Positions 53,681-63,070 are shown, counted from the stretch's first letter. The stretch is DNA of 64,000 nucleotides from Rhizobium sp. R711 (GCF_002211365.1 NZ_LOKZ01000023.1:1-64000), one strand, 5' to 3'. Translations and numbers: made by a program. Notes: generated by a model from the sequence alone, not told the origin.

Positions 53681-54529
53681 TCACGCCTCCGCCCAGCTTG
53701 CCTGACGCTGCAGTACTTCCAGACGATCCCGCGGATGATCAAGACTGGGCAGTGCCGCCAGAAGGCCGCGGGTGTAGGGATGCGTGGCCTCCTCAAGCCT
53801 TGCGGCTTCGAGTGTTTCGACGATCCGGCCCGCATACATGATGATGACGCGATCGCAGAAACTCTTCACGAGGTTGAGGTCGTGCGAGATGAAGATCAGG
53901 CCAATATCACGCTCGATGATCAGATCATCAAGGATAGACAGCACTTGCTGGCGCACGGTGACGTCGAGGGCCGAAGTCGGCTCGTCGGCGATGATCAGCG
54001 AGGGCGAGGAAATCAGCATCATCGAGATCATGATGCGCTGCCCCATGCCGCCCGAGACCTCATGCGGATAAAGATTGAAGACGCGCTGCGGATCGCGGAT
54101 ATTGACCCTGTCCAGCATGGCGAGCGAACGCTCGCGCGCCTGGCTCTTTCCGATCCGCTCATGCAGGATGACGGTTTCGGCGATCTGCTCGCCGACGGTC
54201 ATCACCGGATTGAGCGAGTATTTCGGATCCTGCAGGATCATCGAAATACGGCTGCCGCGAATTGAGCGCATCTTAGCCTCGCTGGCAGCCAGAAGATCGA
54301 TATCCTCGAAGCGCATCTCGTCGGCGACGACACGAGCGGTTTGCGGCTGCAGCCGCATGATCGCGCGTCCCGTCGTGCTTTTGCCCGACCCGGATTCGCC
54401 GATGATGCCCACTTTCTCGCGGCCGACATCGAAGCTGACATTCTTCACGGCGTTGACCACACCGGACAGCGTCGGAAACTGCACCGACATGTTCTTGACC
54501 GAAAGGATCGGTTTTGACTGTTCAGGCAT
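53681..54529 (-). CDS. Peptide-type ABC transporter ATPase (DppD-like)
   Basis: A 282-residue ATPase of the DppD/OppD type: GESGSGKSTTGRAIMRLQPQ, then SGGMGQRIMISMMLISSPSL and IADEPTSALDVTVRQQVLS. The SGGM-Q signature replaces the usual SGGMRQR by one residue. The ATG at 54529 overlaps the end of the permease gene by 8 bp; the upstream frame is not part of it. The C-terminal oligopeptide extension contains EEATHPYTRGLLAALPSL. Confidence 0.92.
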   Translation of the reverse strand: MPEQSKPILSVKNMSVQFPTLSGVVNAVKNVSFDVGREKVGIIGESGSGKSTTGRAIMRLQPQTARVVADEMRFEDIDLLAASEAKMRSIRGSRISMILQDPKYSLNPVMTVGEQIAETVILHERIGKSQARERSLAMLDRVNIRDPQRVFNLYPHEVSGGMGQRIMISMMLISSPSLIIADEPTSALDVTVRQQVLSILDDLIIERDIGLIFISHDLNLVKSFCDRVIIMYAGRIVETLEAARLEEATHPYTRGLLAALPSLDHPRDRLEVLQRQASWAEA

Positions 54530-55433
54530 TGCGGGGATCCATGATGTCGCGCAGTCCGTCGCCAAGCAGGTTGAAGGCGAGACTGACCAGAAGAATGGCG
54601 ATGCCTGGAACCGTCGTCAGCCACCAGGCATCGAGGAGATACTGCCGGCCGGAAGCGGCCATGGCGCCCCATTCGGGCATGGGCGGTTGCGCGCCAAGCC
54701 CTAGGAAGCCAAGGCCGGCAGCCGTCAGGATGACGCTCGACATGTTGAGCGTCAGACGGATGATGATCGAAGGCGCGCAGAGTGGCACGATATGGCGAAA
54801 CAGAATGCGTCCCATTCCCGCCCCCTGCAACTCGGCGGCGATGACAAAATCGGCAGCGCGGAAGGTCAGTGTTTCGGCGCGGGCCAAGCGCGCGATCGGC
54901 GGCCAGACGGTAAGCGCAATGGCGATGACCGCATTTTCGATCCCCGGACCGAGGCCGGCGGAAAAGGCAAGGGCCAGCACGAGACTGGGAAAAGACAGGA
55001 AGATATCGGTAATGCGCATCAGCACAACATCGATCCAGCCGCCGAGATAGCCGGCGGTCGCACCGATGGCAAAGCCGATCGGCGCCACGATGACAGTTAC
55101 GAGAACGCTGATATAAAGCGTCGTGCGGGCGCCATAGACGAGGCGGGAGTAAACGTCGCGCCCAAATTCGTCAGTGCCGAACCAGTTGACCGACGACGGC
55201 GACTTCAGTGCCATCGTGAGATCCTGCAGGATTGGGTCGTGGTTAGCCAGGAGTGGCGCCAATCCCGCCACCAGCACCAATACCAGGACCACCAACAAGC
55301 CTGCGAAGGCCAGCGGATTGGCGATCAGGTTCAGCCAGAGGACATACGCCTTGTGAAGGCGCGCCTGGCGCATCGAGGAAAATTCCTCGTTGATCAACCA
55401 GTTGTGGAGATTGTCGAGATAGCGCGTCGCCAT
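54522..55433 (-). CDS. Peptide-type ABC transporter permease (DppC-like)
   Basis: A 303-residue permease with an N-terminal cytoplasmic OppC_N segment, about six membrane helices, LVYGARTTLYISVLVTVIVA, and the EAA-like loop near residue 195 (AAELQGAGMGRILFRHIVPL). It stands 4 bp after the partner permease gene and would form the heterodimeric channel with it. Confidence 0.92.
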   Translation of the reverse strand: MATRYLDNLHNWLINEEFSSMRQARLHKAYVLWLNLIANPLAFAGLLVVLVLVLVAGLAPLLANHDPILQDLTMALKSPSSVNWFGTDEFGRDVYSRLVYGARTTLYISVLVTVIVAPIGFAIGATAGYLGGWIDVVLMRITDIFLSFPSLVLALAFSAGLGPGIENAVIAIALTVWPPIARLARAETLTFRAADFVIAAELQGAGMGRILFRHIVPLCAPSIIIRLTLNMSSVILTAAGLGFLGLGAQPPMPEWGAMAASGRQYLLDAWWLTTVPGIAILLVSLAFNLLGDGLRDIMDPRNA

Positions 55434-55437
55434 GGTG

Positions 55438-56505
55438 TCACCGGGTGCGCGGATCGAGGAACCGATAGGTCAGATCCGACAGAAGATTGATGGCAATCGA
55501 GATGATGCCGATGAGGAGTACGCTGCCGAGCACCGCGTTCATGTCGGCGAAAAACAACGCCGAGGTGAGGTACTGGCCAAGGCCCGGCCATGCAAAAACC
55601 GTCTCGATCAGAACGGTACCATCTAGTAGACCGCAATAGGCGAGCGCGATGATTGTCAGAAGCTGCACACGGATGTTGCGGAACGCATGGCGCCAGACGA
55701 TCGCACGCTGATCGAGGCCCTTGGCCTTGGCGGTCAGCACATAGTCCTGGCGCAACTGCTCGAGCATGAAGCTGCGGCTCATGCGGCTGAGGTAGGCCAT
55801 CGCGGCATAGCCGAGGATCAGTGCGGGCGCTGCGACATGCAGCAGCGCATCCCAGAATACCTCCCACTCGCCGGCGAGGATTGCGTCGACAAGGATGGAG
55901 TTCGTCGGCCCTTCGACAAGCCCTTCGTTATAGACATCGAGACGACCGCTGCCGGGAATGAGGCCGAACTTGGCGTAGAAGACGAGAATGACGATCGTGC
56001 CCAGCCAGAAGATCGGCGTCGAGTGGCCAAGCAGGCCGACGATGCGGGCAAGGTGATCGACCCACGTGCCCTTGCGAACCGCGGAGATGATACCGAGAGG
56101 GATACCGAGGCCGGCACCGATGATCGTCGCCAGCGTGGCGAGCTCCAGCGTTGCCGGGAATACGCGGGCAAGATCGCTGGCGACTGGATTTTTCGTCACA
56201 TGCGACTGGCCGAAATCCAGATGCGCGACATCGCCGAGATAGGTGGCGAACTGTACATAGAGCGGCTGATCAAGCCCCATCTCCTTGTAGACGCGCTCAT
56301 AGGTCTCGTGATCGGCCTGGTCACCGATAATGGCGATAACGGGATCGGCCGGCACCATGCGACCGACGACGAACGTGATCACGAGGAGGCCGAGCAGCGT
56401 TGTCAGGATGACGGCAAAGGATGCCGTCACCTTGCCCAGCGCGCCAAGCGCTGCGCTGGCGCCTGCTTTCGCGTTTCCATATGTCTGCGGGATACTCAAC
56501 GTCAT
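55438..56505 (-). CDS. Peptide-type ABC transporter permease (DppB-like)
   Basis: A 355-residue permease, slightly longer than usual owing to about 20 extra N-terminal residues. Motifs include PADPVIAIIGDQADHETYER, LGHSTPIFWLGTIVILVFYA and the EAA loop LTAKAKGLDQRAIVWRHAFR. The ATG at 56505 has GAGGAG only about 1 bp away; the TTG two codons later is at a better distance (7-8 bp), so the true start may be 56499. Confidence 0.9.
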   Translation of the reverse strand: MTLSIPQTYGNAKAGASAALGALGKVTASFAVILTTLLGLLVITFVVGRMVPADPVIAIIGDQADHETYERVYKEMGLDQPLYVQFATYLGDVAHLDFGQSHVTKNPVASDLARVFPATLELATLATIIGAGLGIPLGIISAVRKGTWVDHLARIVGLLGHSTPIFWLGTIVILVFYAKFGLIPGSGRLDVYNEGLVEGPTNSILVDAILAGEWEVFWDALLHVAAPALILGYAAMAYLSRMSRSFMLEQLRQDYVLTAKAKGLDQRAIVWRHAFRNIRVQLLTIIALAYCGLLDGTVLIETVFAWPGLGQYLTSALFFADMNAVLGSVLLIGIISIAINLLSDLTYRFLDPRTR

Positions 56506-56524
56506 TCTCCTCGACGGGAAGAGC

Positions 56525-58129
56525 TTATTCGCCCTTCGAGACGGTGTCCCAGCGGGTGAGCCAGGTCGAATGACCGACATAGCCCTTGACTTCCTTGCGC
56601 ACCGCTTTCGCATCGGTACGCTGGAAGGAGGTGATGAGAGCCGGCGAAGCGCCAAGGTAGGCCTTATTGATTTTGGCGTAGAGATCGGCGCGCTTCTGCT
56701 GGTCGGTTTCATGCGCGGCCGCCCTGACCATGTCCTGGATGTCCATTGGAACCTCCCAGGCGGAGCGCCAGGCGATCAGGCCCGAAAGCTTGGCATCGTC
56801 GGCATTGTTCGGGTTTGTCGCATAGGATGCTAGAACCGCATGTGGGTCGGGCAACCGTTCGCCGGTGCGCGCCGAAAATATCTCGAATTCGCGGTTGCGG
56901 AACTTGCCGATGTGATCGCCGCCCTGCAGATCAAGCTTGATGCCGGCCTTGGCCGCATTGGCCTGCAGCGACTGCGCCACTTCGTATTCCGGCGTGACTG
57001 GCGTTGCGTAATAGACCTTGGAGAAGCCGCTTGGATAGCCCGCTTCCGTCAGAAGTTGCTTGGCCTTGTCGATATCGAGCTTGTAGGGATTGTCGGCGCT
57101 GGCGGCGCCTGGCAGACCGCCGGGGATGATCGTCTGCTGCTTGATACCGTAATATTTCATCACCGTGTTGGCGAGACCGTCATAGTCGATGAGGTAACGG
57201 AAGGCCTCGCGGACTTTCGGGTTGGAGAGGATCTCGTCCTTCTGATTGAGCGCCAGATAATAGAAGCCGAAGCCCGGCGTCTTCTGGATGTCTGCCTTGC
57301 CACTGGCTTCGATCGCCGCCAGGTCGGTTGAAGAAAGACGCGTCGCGACATCGACGTCGCCGGCTTCCAGCTGGAGTCGCTGGCCGGACGATTCCGGCAT
57401 ATGGCGAAGAATCACCCGGCGCATTTTCGGTACGCCCTGCCAGTAATCCTTGAAGGCATCGGAAATCAGCAGGTCGTTGACGCGCCAGGTTCTCAGCGAA
57501 TAGGGGCCGGATCCGGCATCATTGGTCTGAAGGTATTCACGGCCCATGTCGCCGTTCTTCTCATTTTCTGCGAGAAGCTTGCTGTCCAGGATCGAGGTCG
57601 AGAAGCTGGCAAGCGAGAACAGGATCAGGTTCGGGTTCCAGACCTCGGGCGTCTGCAGCACGACGGTCGCATTGTCCGTCGCCTTGATCAGTTCGTCGGC
57701 ATTCTTGTCGGTGATGCCCCATTGGCGCAGATCGACCGATGGCGCGAGGCCGAGCTTCACCAGACGGCGAAGCGACCACTCGACATCCTTGGCCGTCAAC
57801 TTGTTTCCGGAATGAAATGTGACACCGGAGCGGATCTTGAACGTGAATGTCTTGCCGTCATCCGACACAGTCCAGCTTTCGGCAATGCCCGGCTGCGGTT
57901 TGGCGATGTCTTCGGCGGAAAGCACGATCAGCCTCTCGTAGAGGTTGGCGACGATTTCCGCCGATTCCAGCTGGTTCAATTCATTTGGATCCAGGCCGCG
58001 CATCGAGGACATATTGGTGGCGATCACCAGCTGGTCCTTCGGAGTGGCCGCAGTTGCGGCAAGCGGCATCATCAGGCTTACGCCTACCAGCGCCGACGAG
58101 ATCAACAGCGCGCGTCTGCGGATTGTCAT
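56525..58129 (-). CDS. Peptide-type ABC transporter substrate-binding protein
   Basis: A 534-residue SBP_bac_5 protein. The signal peptide begins MTIRRRALLISSALVGVSLM and is probably cleaved after TAAT or nearby. The mature part shows GIAESWTVSDDGKTFTFKIR, GVTFHSGNKLTAKDVEWSLR and NPKVREAFRYLIDYDGLANT, standard for dipeptide/nickel/opine-type receptors. ATG 58129 has GGGAGG 8 bp upstream and is preferred to 58135. First gene of the transporter operon, divergent from a GntR regulator. The ligand need not be a peptide. Confidence 0.92.
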   Translation of the reverse strand: MTIRRRALLISSALVGVSLMMPLAATAATPKDQLVIATNMSSMRGLDPNELNQLESAEIVANLYERLIVLSAEDIAKPQPGIAESWTVSDDGKTFTFKIRSGVTFHSGNKLTAKDVEWSLRRLVKLGLAPSVDLRQWGITDKNADELIKATDNATVVLQTPEVWNPNLILFSLASFSTSILDSKLLAENEKNGDMGREYLQTNDAGSGPYSLRTWRVNDLLISDAFKDYWQGVPKMRRVILRHMPESSGQRLQLEAGDVDVATRLSSTDLAAIEASGKADIQKTPGFGFYYLALNQKDEILSNPKVREAFRYLIDYDGLANTVMKYYGIKQQTIIPGGLPGAASADNPYKLDIDKAKQLLTEAGYPSGFSKVYYATPVTPEYEVAQSLQANAAKAGIKLDLQGGDHIGKFRNREFEIFSARTGERLPDPHAVLASYATNPNNADDAKLSGLIAWRSAWEVPMDIQDMVRAAAHETDQQKRADLYAKINKAYLGASPALITSFQRTDAKAVRKEVKGYVGHSTWLTRWDTVSKGE

Positions 58130-58192
58130 TTCCATTCCCTCCCATGTCTGTGATCGCGTCAGAACGATTTTTCATATCGACATCGATCTGAA

Positions 58193-58208
58193 ATCTGGTA
58201 TATCAGAT
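58193..58208. promoter_or_regulatory. GntR-type operator between the divergent operons
   Basis: ATCTGGTATATCAGAT is a near-perfect 16-bp palindrome. Its core TGGTATATCA fits the TGGTATACCA-like sites bound by FadR/FCD-subfamily GntR proteins. It lies 43 bp before the gntR start and 64 bp before the transporter start, so it could control both directions. Confidence 0.65.
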
Positions 58209-58250
58209 CTCACAAAATGATTTTGTCGTCAACGGGAGAATTTTCGACCT

Positions 58251-58961
58251 ATGGGAAATCAGCTGGAGAGCGGCGCAGGCGACGACCGCATCGAAAAGAT
58301 CGATCCCCGGTTCCTGACGACCCTTCGCGATCATGTTCACAAGACATTGCGGGCAGCGATCCTGTCCGGCCGCTTTCGCGCCGATGAGCGCGTCAACGAG
58401 CGCCAGCTCGCCGAGCAGCTCGGCGTTTCTACCACTCCGATTAAGGAGGCTCTCCGGCAACTCGAGACCGAAGGGCTTGTCGAGACCTTGCCGCGGCGCG
58501 GCGTGCTGATCCGTTTCAATGCCGGATGGGCGGAAGAAATGATCCTGGCGCGCGCTGCGCTGGAATCGATGATTGCCCATCTCGCCGCCAAGCGGATCAC
58601 CAAGGATGAGGCATTGAAGCTCGGTGAGACGGTTGCATTGATGAACGCCGCCACGGAAAACGGCGGTGCGGACGACCTCATTGCACTAAACGAGACCTTT
58701 CACGAAAAGATCCATGTCGCTTCGCGGTGCCAGTATCTCTCGCGCATGATCGAGCGTCAGCAATTCTACGACGCGAGCATTCGTCGCGTCATCCATTCTG
58801 ACACCAAGGAACGCGACAAGGCTCTCGCCGAACACACCGCCATCGCCGCCGCCATCGTCTCAAACGACAGCGACCGGGCCGAACGGATGATGCGCGATCA
58901 TGTCGTGCGCTCCGGCGAAACTTACCTCAGCATCGTATTCAGGAAAAAAGAGGACATTTGA
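58251..58961 (+). CDS. GntR-family regulator (FadR/FCD subgroup)
   Basis: A 236-residue regulator. The N-terminal winged helix shows LRAAILSGRFRADERVNERQ, then LAEQLGVSTTPIKEALRQLE and GLVETLPRRGVLIR. The C-terminal FCD domain has LNETFHEKIHVASRC and HTAIAAAIVSNDSDRAERMM with its metal/ligand-binding His residues. It probably represses the divergent transporter and the two downstream enzymes, releasing on binding a carboxylic acid ligand. Confidence 0.92.
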   Translation: MGNQLESGAGDDRIEKIDPRFLTTLRDHVHKTLRAAILSGRFRADERVNERQLAEQLGVSTTPIKEALRQLETEGLVETLPRRGVLIRFNAGWAEEMILARAALESMIAHLAAKRITKDEALKLGETVALMNAATENGGADDLIALNETFHEKIHVASRCQYLSRMIERQQFYDASIRRVIHSDTKERDKALAEHTAIAAAIVSNDSDRAERMMRDHVVRSGETYLSIVFRKKEDI

Positions 58962-58963
58962 CC

Positions 58964-59878
58964 GTGACAATGGACAGAATTCGCAAGGCGCTGACCGGGA
59001 TTTCCGGCGTGCCCGTAACCCCCTACAAGGCGGATGGCAGCATCGATCTTGCAAAGCTTTCCGCATTGATCGCCGGCCTCGCCAATTCCGGGGTCCACAA
59101 TCTCATGGCAGCCGGCAATACGGGCGAATTCTTCACCCTGACGATGGACGAGATTAAGGCAGTTCATGCGGCCACGATCAAGGCTGCAGATGGCAAGTCG
59201 CTGATCAGTGCGGCCGTCGGTCGGTCGTTGACGGAAGCCAAGGCACTCGCCCGTCACGCGATTGCCGAGGGCAGCGACGCGATCATGGGTCACCATCCTA
59301 TGGATCCCTTTGCCGGGCCGAGTTACCAGGCGAAATACTTTCTCGAGCTCGCCGAGACGTCGACGGTACCAGTGATTGCCTATGTACGCAGCGATACGTT
59401 CTCGGTCGCCGACTTCCGTAAACTTGCCCTGCATCAAAACATTGCCGGGATCAAGTTCGCTTCCGGTAACCTGATGCTGCTTGCCGAGGTGATCCGCTGC
59501 ACGAAGGATGCGCCGGCGATCTGGGTCTGCGGTCTTGCCGAGGGCTGGGCGCCAGCCTTTTACGCCATGGGGGCGCGCGGCTTCACCTCAGGCCTTGTCA
59601 ATGTCTTCCCCGAGCGCTCGCATGCCATTCATCGGGCTCTGGAGGCTGGCAACTACGCGGCAGCACGCGCACTGATCGATGACATTGCCGGTTTCGAAGC
59701 GCTGCGCACCAAATATCTCAACGGCGCCAATGTCACGGTCGTCAAGGAGGCGCTTGGCATGCTGGGAACCGATGTTGGCCCGGTGCGTCTGCCTGGTGTC
59801 GAAAGCCTGACCGAGGCGGAGCGTTCCGAGCTGCGCGGCATCGTCGACAATGTCAGGACCAAGAGCCGCGCCGCCTGA
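58964..59878 (+). CDS. Dihydrodipicolinate-synthase-family lyase
   Basis: A class I aldolase-fold lyase of about 304 residues. It shows the family start (ISGVPVTPYKADGSIDLAKL), AAGNTGEFFTLTMDE near residue 45, VIAYVRSD with the Tyr position, and the Schiff-base Lys in NIAGIKFASGNL near residue 165. GTG 58964 is the start best spaced from AGAGGA; TTG 58958 and ATG 58970 are alternatives. In catabolic operons such proteins act on keto-deoxy sugar acids or related acids rather than in lysine synthesis. It lies between gntR and a dehydratase gene, so it probably acts after that dehydratase. Confidence 0.9.
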   Translation: MTMDRIRKALTGISGVPVTPYKADGSIDLAKLSALIAGLANSGVHNLMAAGNTGEFFTLTMDEIKAVHAATIKAADGKSLISAAVGRSLTEAKALARHAIAEGSDAIMGHHPMDPFAGPSYQAKYFLELAETSTVPVIAYVRSDTFSVADFRKLALHQNIAGIKFASGNLMLLAEVIRCTKDAPAIWVCGLAEGWAPAFYAMGARGFTSGLVNVFPERSHAIHRALEAGNYAAARALIDDIAGFEALRTKYLNGANVTVVKEALGMLGTDVGPVRLPGVESLTEAERSELRGIVDNVRTKSRAA

Positions 59879-59889
59879 GGAAGAAATTC

Positions 59890-61029
59890 ATGCAGATAAC
59901 CGGCTTCAAAACCTATATGCAGCGCGTCGACGACCGTCCGCGCCTGCTTTTGAAAATCGAAACGAGCGAAGGTATCTCCGGTTGGGGCGAATGCTACAAT
60001 CATGGCCCCGACTGGGCCCTGCCACCGCTTTTCGATTACCTCTTCCACCAGATTGCGGGCGAAGATCCTCGCCGCGTGGAATTCCTGGTGCTCAAACTCA
60101 ATCAGCAATGCCGATTTCCGCCTGGTGCGCTGGGACTTGCGGCGATTTCTGCGATCGATCACGCGCTTTGGGACATAGCCGGCAAGGCGGCCGGCCTTCC
60201 CGTCTACATGCTTCTCGGCGGCAATGTTCGCGATCGGGTACGCGTCTATTGCGGCGTCTATACCGCCCCTGATCCCCAGGCCGCACAGGACCAAACCCTC
60301 GAACTCAACGAGATGTACGGCTACACGGCGTTCAAGCTCAGCCCCTATCGCCGCGATCTGCATGCGGGCCGCTGGGGCGAGCTTGTGAAGGAAACCGGCG
60401 ATTGGTTCGCAAGGATCCGCGAGATTACCCCGTCGCATTTCGAGTTTGCCTTCGATGCCCATGCAAAGATCTTCGAACCCTATCAAGCAGTGCAGCTTGC
60501 TGCGGCCATCGCGCCGAACGATCCGCTCTTCTACGAAGAGCCGATCCGGCCGGAGCATATTCCGGCATGGGCGGAGCTGAAATCAAAAATCACCGTTCCA
60601 CTGGCGACGGGGGAATCTCTCTATAACCGCTTCGAATTCCTGTCACTGCTGTCTGCCCGTGGCGCCGATATCATCCAGCCCGACATCTGCGTCGTCGGTG
60701 GGATCACGGAAATGCGCAGGATCGCGGCAATCGCCGAAGCCCACTATGTAACGGTTGCGCCGCATAATCCGATGGGGCCGCTTGCGACAGCCGTCAACGT
60801 CCACTTCTGCGCCGCACAGCCGAATTTCAAGATCCTGGAATTCAAGCCGCATGTGCATGCACCCTGGGCTGCCGATCCCTACATGCCCGTCGACGGCCAC
60901 ATGGAGTTGCGGCCCGACCGCCCGGGCTGGGGGCTGGAAATCGATGAGAAGGCACTCAAGACGCAGGACTACATTCACTGGGAACGGAAAGTCACCCGCA
61001 AGCCAGATGGTGCAACAGCATATCCGTAA
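59890..61029 (+). CDS. Enolase-superfamily dehydratase (mandelate racemase/muconate lactonizing type)
   Basis: A 379-residue enzyme. The N-terminal capping domain has ETSEGISGWGECYNHGPDWA. The barrel holds metal ligands in FDAHAKIFEP (Asp), FYEEPIRPEH (Glu) and LATGESLYNR (Glu), the QPDICVVGG Asp and the catalytic His in VAPHNPMGPLA. This His/Asp set is that of the mandelate-racemase subgroup, which contains sugar-acid dehydratases such as galactonate dehydratase. GAGGAAG lies 6 bp before the ATG. With the lyase it suggests a two-step breakdown of an aldonic or similar acid. The substrate cannot be fixed from sequence. Confidence 0.9.
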   Translation: MQITGFKTYMQRVDDRPRLLLKIETSEGISGWGECYNHGPDWALPPLFDYLFHQIAGEDPRRVEFLVLKLNQQCRFPPGALGLAAISAIDHALWDIAGKAAGLPVYMLLGGNVRDRVRVYCGVYTAPDPQAAQDQTLELNEMYGYTAFKLSPYRRDLHAGRWGELVKETGDWFARIREITPSHFEFAFDAHAKIFEPYQAVQLAAAIAPNDPLFYEEPIRPEHIPAWAELKSKITVPLATGESLYNRFEFLSLLSARGADIIQPDICVVGGITEMRRIAAIAEAHYVTVAPHNPMGPLATAVNVHFCAAQPNFKILEFKPHVHAPWAADPYMPVDGHMELRPDRPGWGLEIDEKALKTQDYIHWERKVTRKPDGATAYP

Positions 61030-61215
61030 TCCACCGACGCCCATGCTTTCGCGGAACTTGGACCATTTAGCACGGCATTCAGCCGAAATGACCGGCTGCA
61101 TCGATTGGATGCGTGTGCAGGGCTGCCGCTCGGTCGATTGGTGACCGGCGCGGCACTGCCACCGCTACTTGTCTCGCATCGGCGGGATTCTTTTGAGCGA
61201 CATCGGGCGAAAAGC

Positions 61216-62268
61216 TCACAACTGGCCGGCTTGAACGGATGCGAAACGCTGGCGATTGACCAGCATGGAATCGCCGAACTCATGCGCGCGGTAGCGGTTC
61301 GCGGCGAGGATTGTGGAGGCCCTGGCAAGGAGAGCATCGTCGACGAATGCACGCAGGAGCTCGAAATGGCTTTCGCCGGGCTGGTGGATGCCTGTGACAA
61401 TCGCATCGGCGACGCGAAGCGGCGTGTCGCGCCCGATCCGGCCCGTCGCAATACCATTTCCAGCACGCACGCTGCCATCGGGATTGGCGGCTGCCTCAAG
61501 CGCACGCACGACGCTCGTTCCGACCGCGATGATGCGGCTGCCACAAAGCTTTGCCCGCGCGACCTCTGCCGCGGCATGCTCAGGGATGCGATACGGCTCA
61601 TCGAAGGGAAGGTTCAAATCGAGCACCGGATCGCCGGTGGAAGAAACGCCTGCGGCATGTGTGAGTGTTACGAAACCAACGGCGCGCCGATGAAAGGCTT
61701 GAAGCGTGCGCCAGTCGAGTGCGAATCCCGCCGATGGCGCTTCGAACGCGCATGGTCGGGCGGCAATCTTCGTCCAAATATCCCACGGTGCCAATGGTTC
61801 GGGAACATGGGTGTATTGGATCGGCCGACCGTATCGCGCCAATTTTGCTAACACCGCTGCGCGGCTGCCTCGGAAGCGCAGTTCAAGAAGGCGCGGATGG
61901 CGGACAAGGCCCTCTATAACGGCTTCGAGCGGGCCGAGCCTGAGACGATCTCCTGCTGACAACGGAGGTGGCGGTAGGCGGTCTTCCGTACGTGTGCGGT
62001 GATCGCCCGAGCCGAAAGCAATTGCTAGGAAGCGGGTAGGATCGAAAGGTGACAGCCAGCCTGCCAGCCGGATCTCTATTGCCTCGTCGCTGGGCAGATG
62101 CCTCCCGTGCAGGCTCGCAGGCAAGGTCGCGGCGTCATTGGCCACCACGAGATCACCAGGGTCAAATAACGTCTCGAGATCAGCACGGGCCAAGTCGCGC
62201 ATCCCGCCGTCCGCCTGGACGACGAACAGCCTGGCGGAGCGCCGATCGTAACCGTCGTCGGAAATCAT
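61216..62268 (-). CDS. QueA-like S-adenosylmethionine:tRNA ribosyltransferase-isomerase paralogue
   Basis: A 350-residue QueA-family protein. True QueA transfers the ribosyl part of SAM to 7-aminomethyl-7-deazaguanine in tRNA during queuosine synthesis. Family marks are DLVVANDAATLPASLHG at the start, LARYGRPIQYTHVPEPL with DIWTKIAARPCAFEAPSAGF in the middle, and GTSVVRALEAAA and GIHQPGESHFELLRAFVDD at the end. It is divergent at the N-terminus (no R-x-x-P-A-x-x-R core), and its start overlaps the stop of an SDR gene. The pairing with an SDR under a SoxR box suggests a paralogue with another role. Confidence 0.8.
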   Translation of the reverse strand: MISDDGYDRRSARLFVVQADGGMRDLARADLETLFDPGDLVVANDAATLPASLHGRHLPSDEAIEIRLAGWLSPFDPTRFLAIAFGSGDHRTRTEDRLPPPPLSAGDRLRLGPLEAVIEGLVRHPRLLELRFRGSRAAVLAKLARYGRPIQYTHVPEPLAPWDIWTKIAARPCAFEAPSAGFALDWRTLQAFHRRAVGFVTLTHAAGVSSTGDPVLDLNLPFDEPYRIPEHAAAEVARAKLCGSRIIAVGTSVVRALEAAANPDGSVRAGNGIATGRIGRDTPLRVADAIVTGIHQPGESHFELLRAFVDDALLARASTILAANRYRAHEFGDSMLVNRQRFASVQAGQL

Positions 62269-62984
62269 GCCTGTTCTCCGTCGAGAAGCCTTGCGCCTAC
62301 CGGCACGTCGAGCATCTTTTCGATGATCTCGGTGGCGGCCAGCTCGGGCTTTTTCAAGGTCGACGGATCGGCGTCAGGAAGCGCCAGCGCATGCAACGGG
62401 GTATCCATATCTCCTGGGTCGAGCGCTAGGAACCTTACGCCGTGGGCTTTTGCCTCCTCGTCCCAAATCGCCGTCAGGTGGGCGAGAGCGGCCTTGCTTG
62501 CCCCATAGGCGCCCCAGCCGGGATAGGCATTGACCGCCGCATCGCTTGAGATGTTGATCACGAGGGCGCCGTGGCCTTCGCGTGCGGACGCGGCTAGCGC
62601 ACCGAAAAGCGCTTTCGTCAGCCGGAACGCGCCGACGAGGTTGACCGCAAGCGCCGCTTCCAGCTCCTCGCACTCGGTATCGGCAAGAAGCGCCAGAGGA
62701 GCAGGACCAAGGCTCGACGCATTGTTGATCAGGACGTCGACCCCGCCAAGAATGGCCGCAATCTGCATCGCTACCGGGTAGATGTCCTCCTTCTTGCCGA
62801 CGTCGCCAACAATCCCGTGTGCGCCCGTTTTGTCAGCGACGCGTTCGATGTTCGCAGCGGTTCGAGCGACGAAGGCGACGCACGCGCCACTTGCGGTGAG
62901 CTGTCGCACGAGCGCCAGTCCTAGGCCAGACGTGCCACCGGTGACCGCCACGCGAAGTCCCTGAAGATCGATATTCTTGTGCAT
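62265..62984 (-). CDS. SDR-family oxidoreductase
   Basis: A 239-residue short-chain dehydrogenase: VTGGTSGLGLALVRQL, LINNASSLGPAPLALLADTE, ISSDAAVNAYPGWGAYGASK (Ser-Tyr-Lys) and the D-P-G-D-M-D-T-P loop. The start has GGAG 8-9 bp upstream. It is divergent from soxR with 86 bp between the start codons and is coupled to the QueA-like gene by ATGA. It is probably induced by redox-cycling compounds through SoxR, as SoxR outside enterics often controls oxidoreductases and efflux genes. Confidence 0.9.
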   Translation of the reverse strand: MHKNIDLQGLRVAVTGGTSGLGLALVRQLTASGACVAFVARTAANIERVADKTGAHGIVGDVGKKEDIYPVAMQIAAILGGVDVLINNASSLGPAPLALLADTECEELEAALAVNLVGAFRLTKALFGALAASAREGHGALVINISSDAAVNAYPGWGAYGASKAALAHLTAIWDEEAKAHGVRFLALDPGDMDTPLHALALPDADPSTLKKPELAATEIIEKMLDVPVGARLLDGEQA

Positions 62985-63025
62985 CGTCGCTGCTCCTTCA
63001 GTCGGGAAAGAGCCATTGCTACAAG

Positions 63026-63041
63026 TTCAAGTTAACTTGAA
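63026..63041. promoter_or_regulatory. SoxR box
   Basis: TTCAAGTTAACTTGAA is a perfect 16-bp palindrome with the CAAGTTAACTTG core of SoxR operators (consensus CCTCAAGTTAACTTGAGG). It lies between soxR and the divergent SDR gene, where it would fall in the spacer of the SDR promoter. Confidence 0.85.
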
Positions 63042-63070
63042 GTCAAGAGGAATTCGTGCTTTCCTGATGC

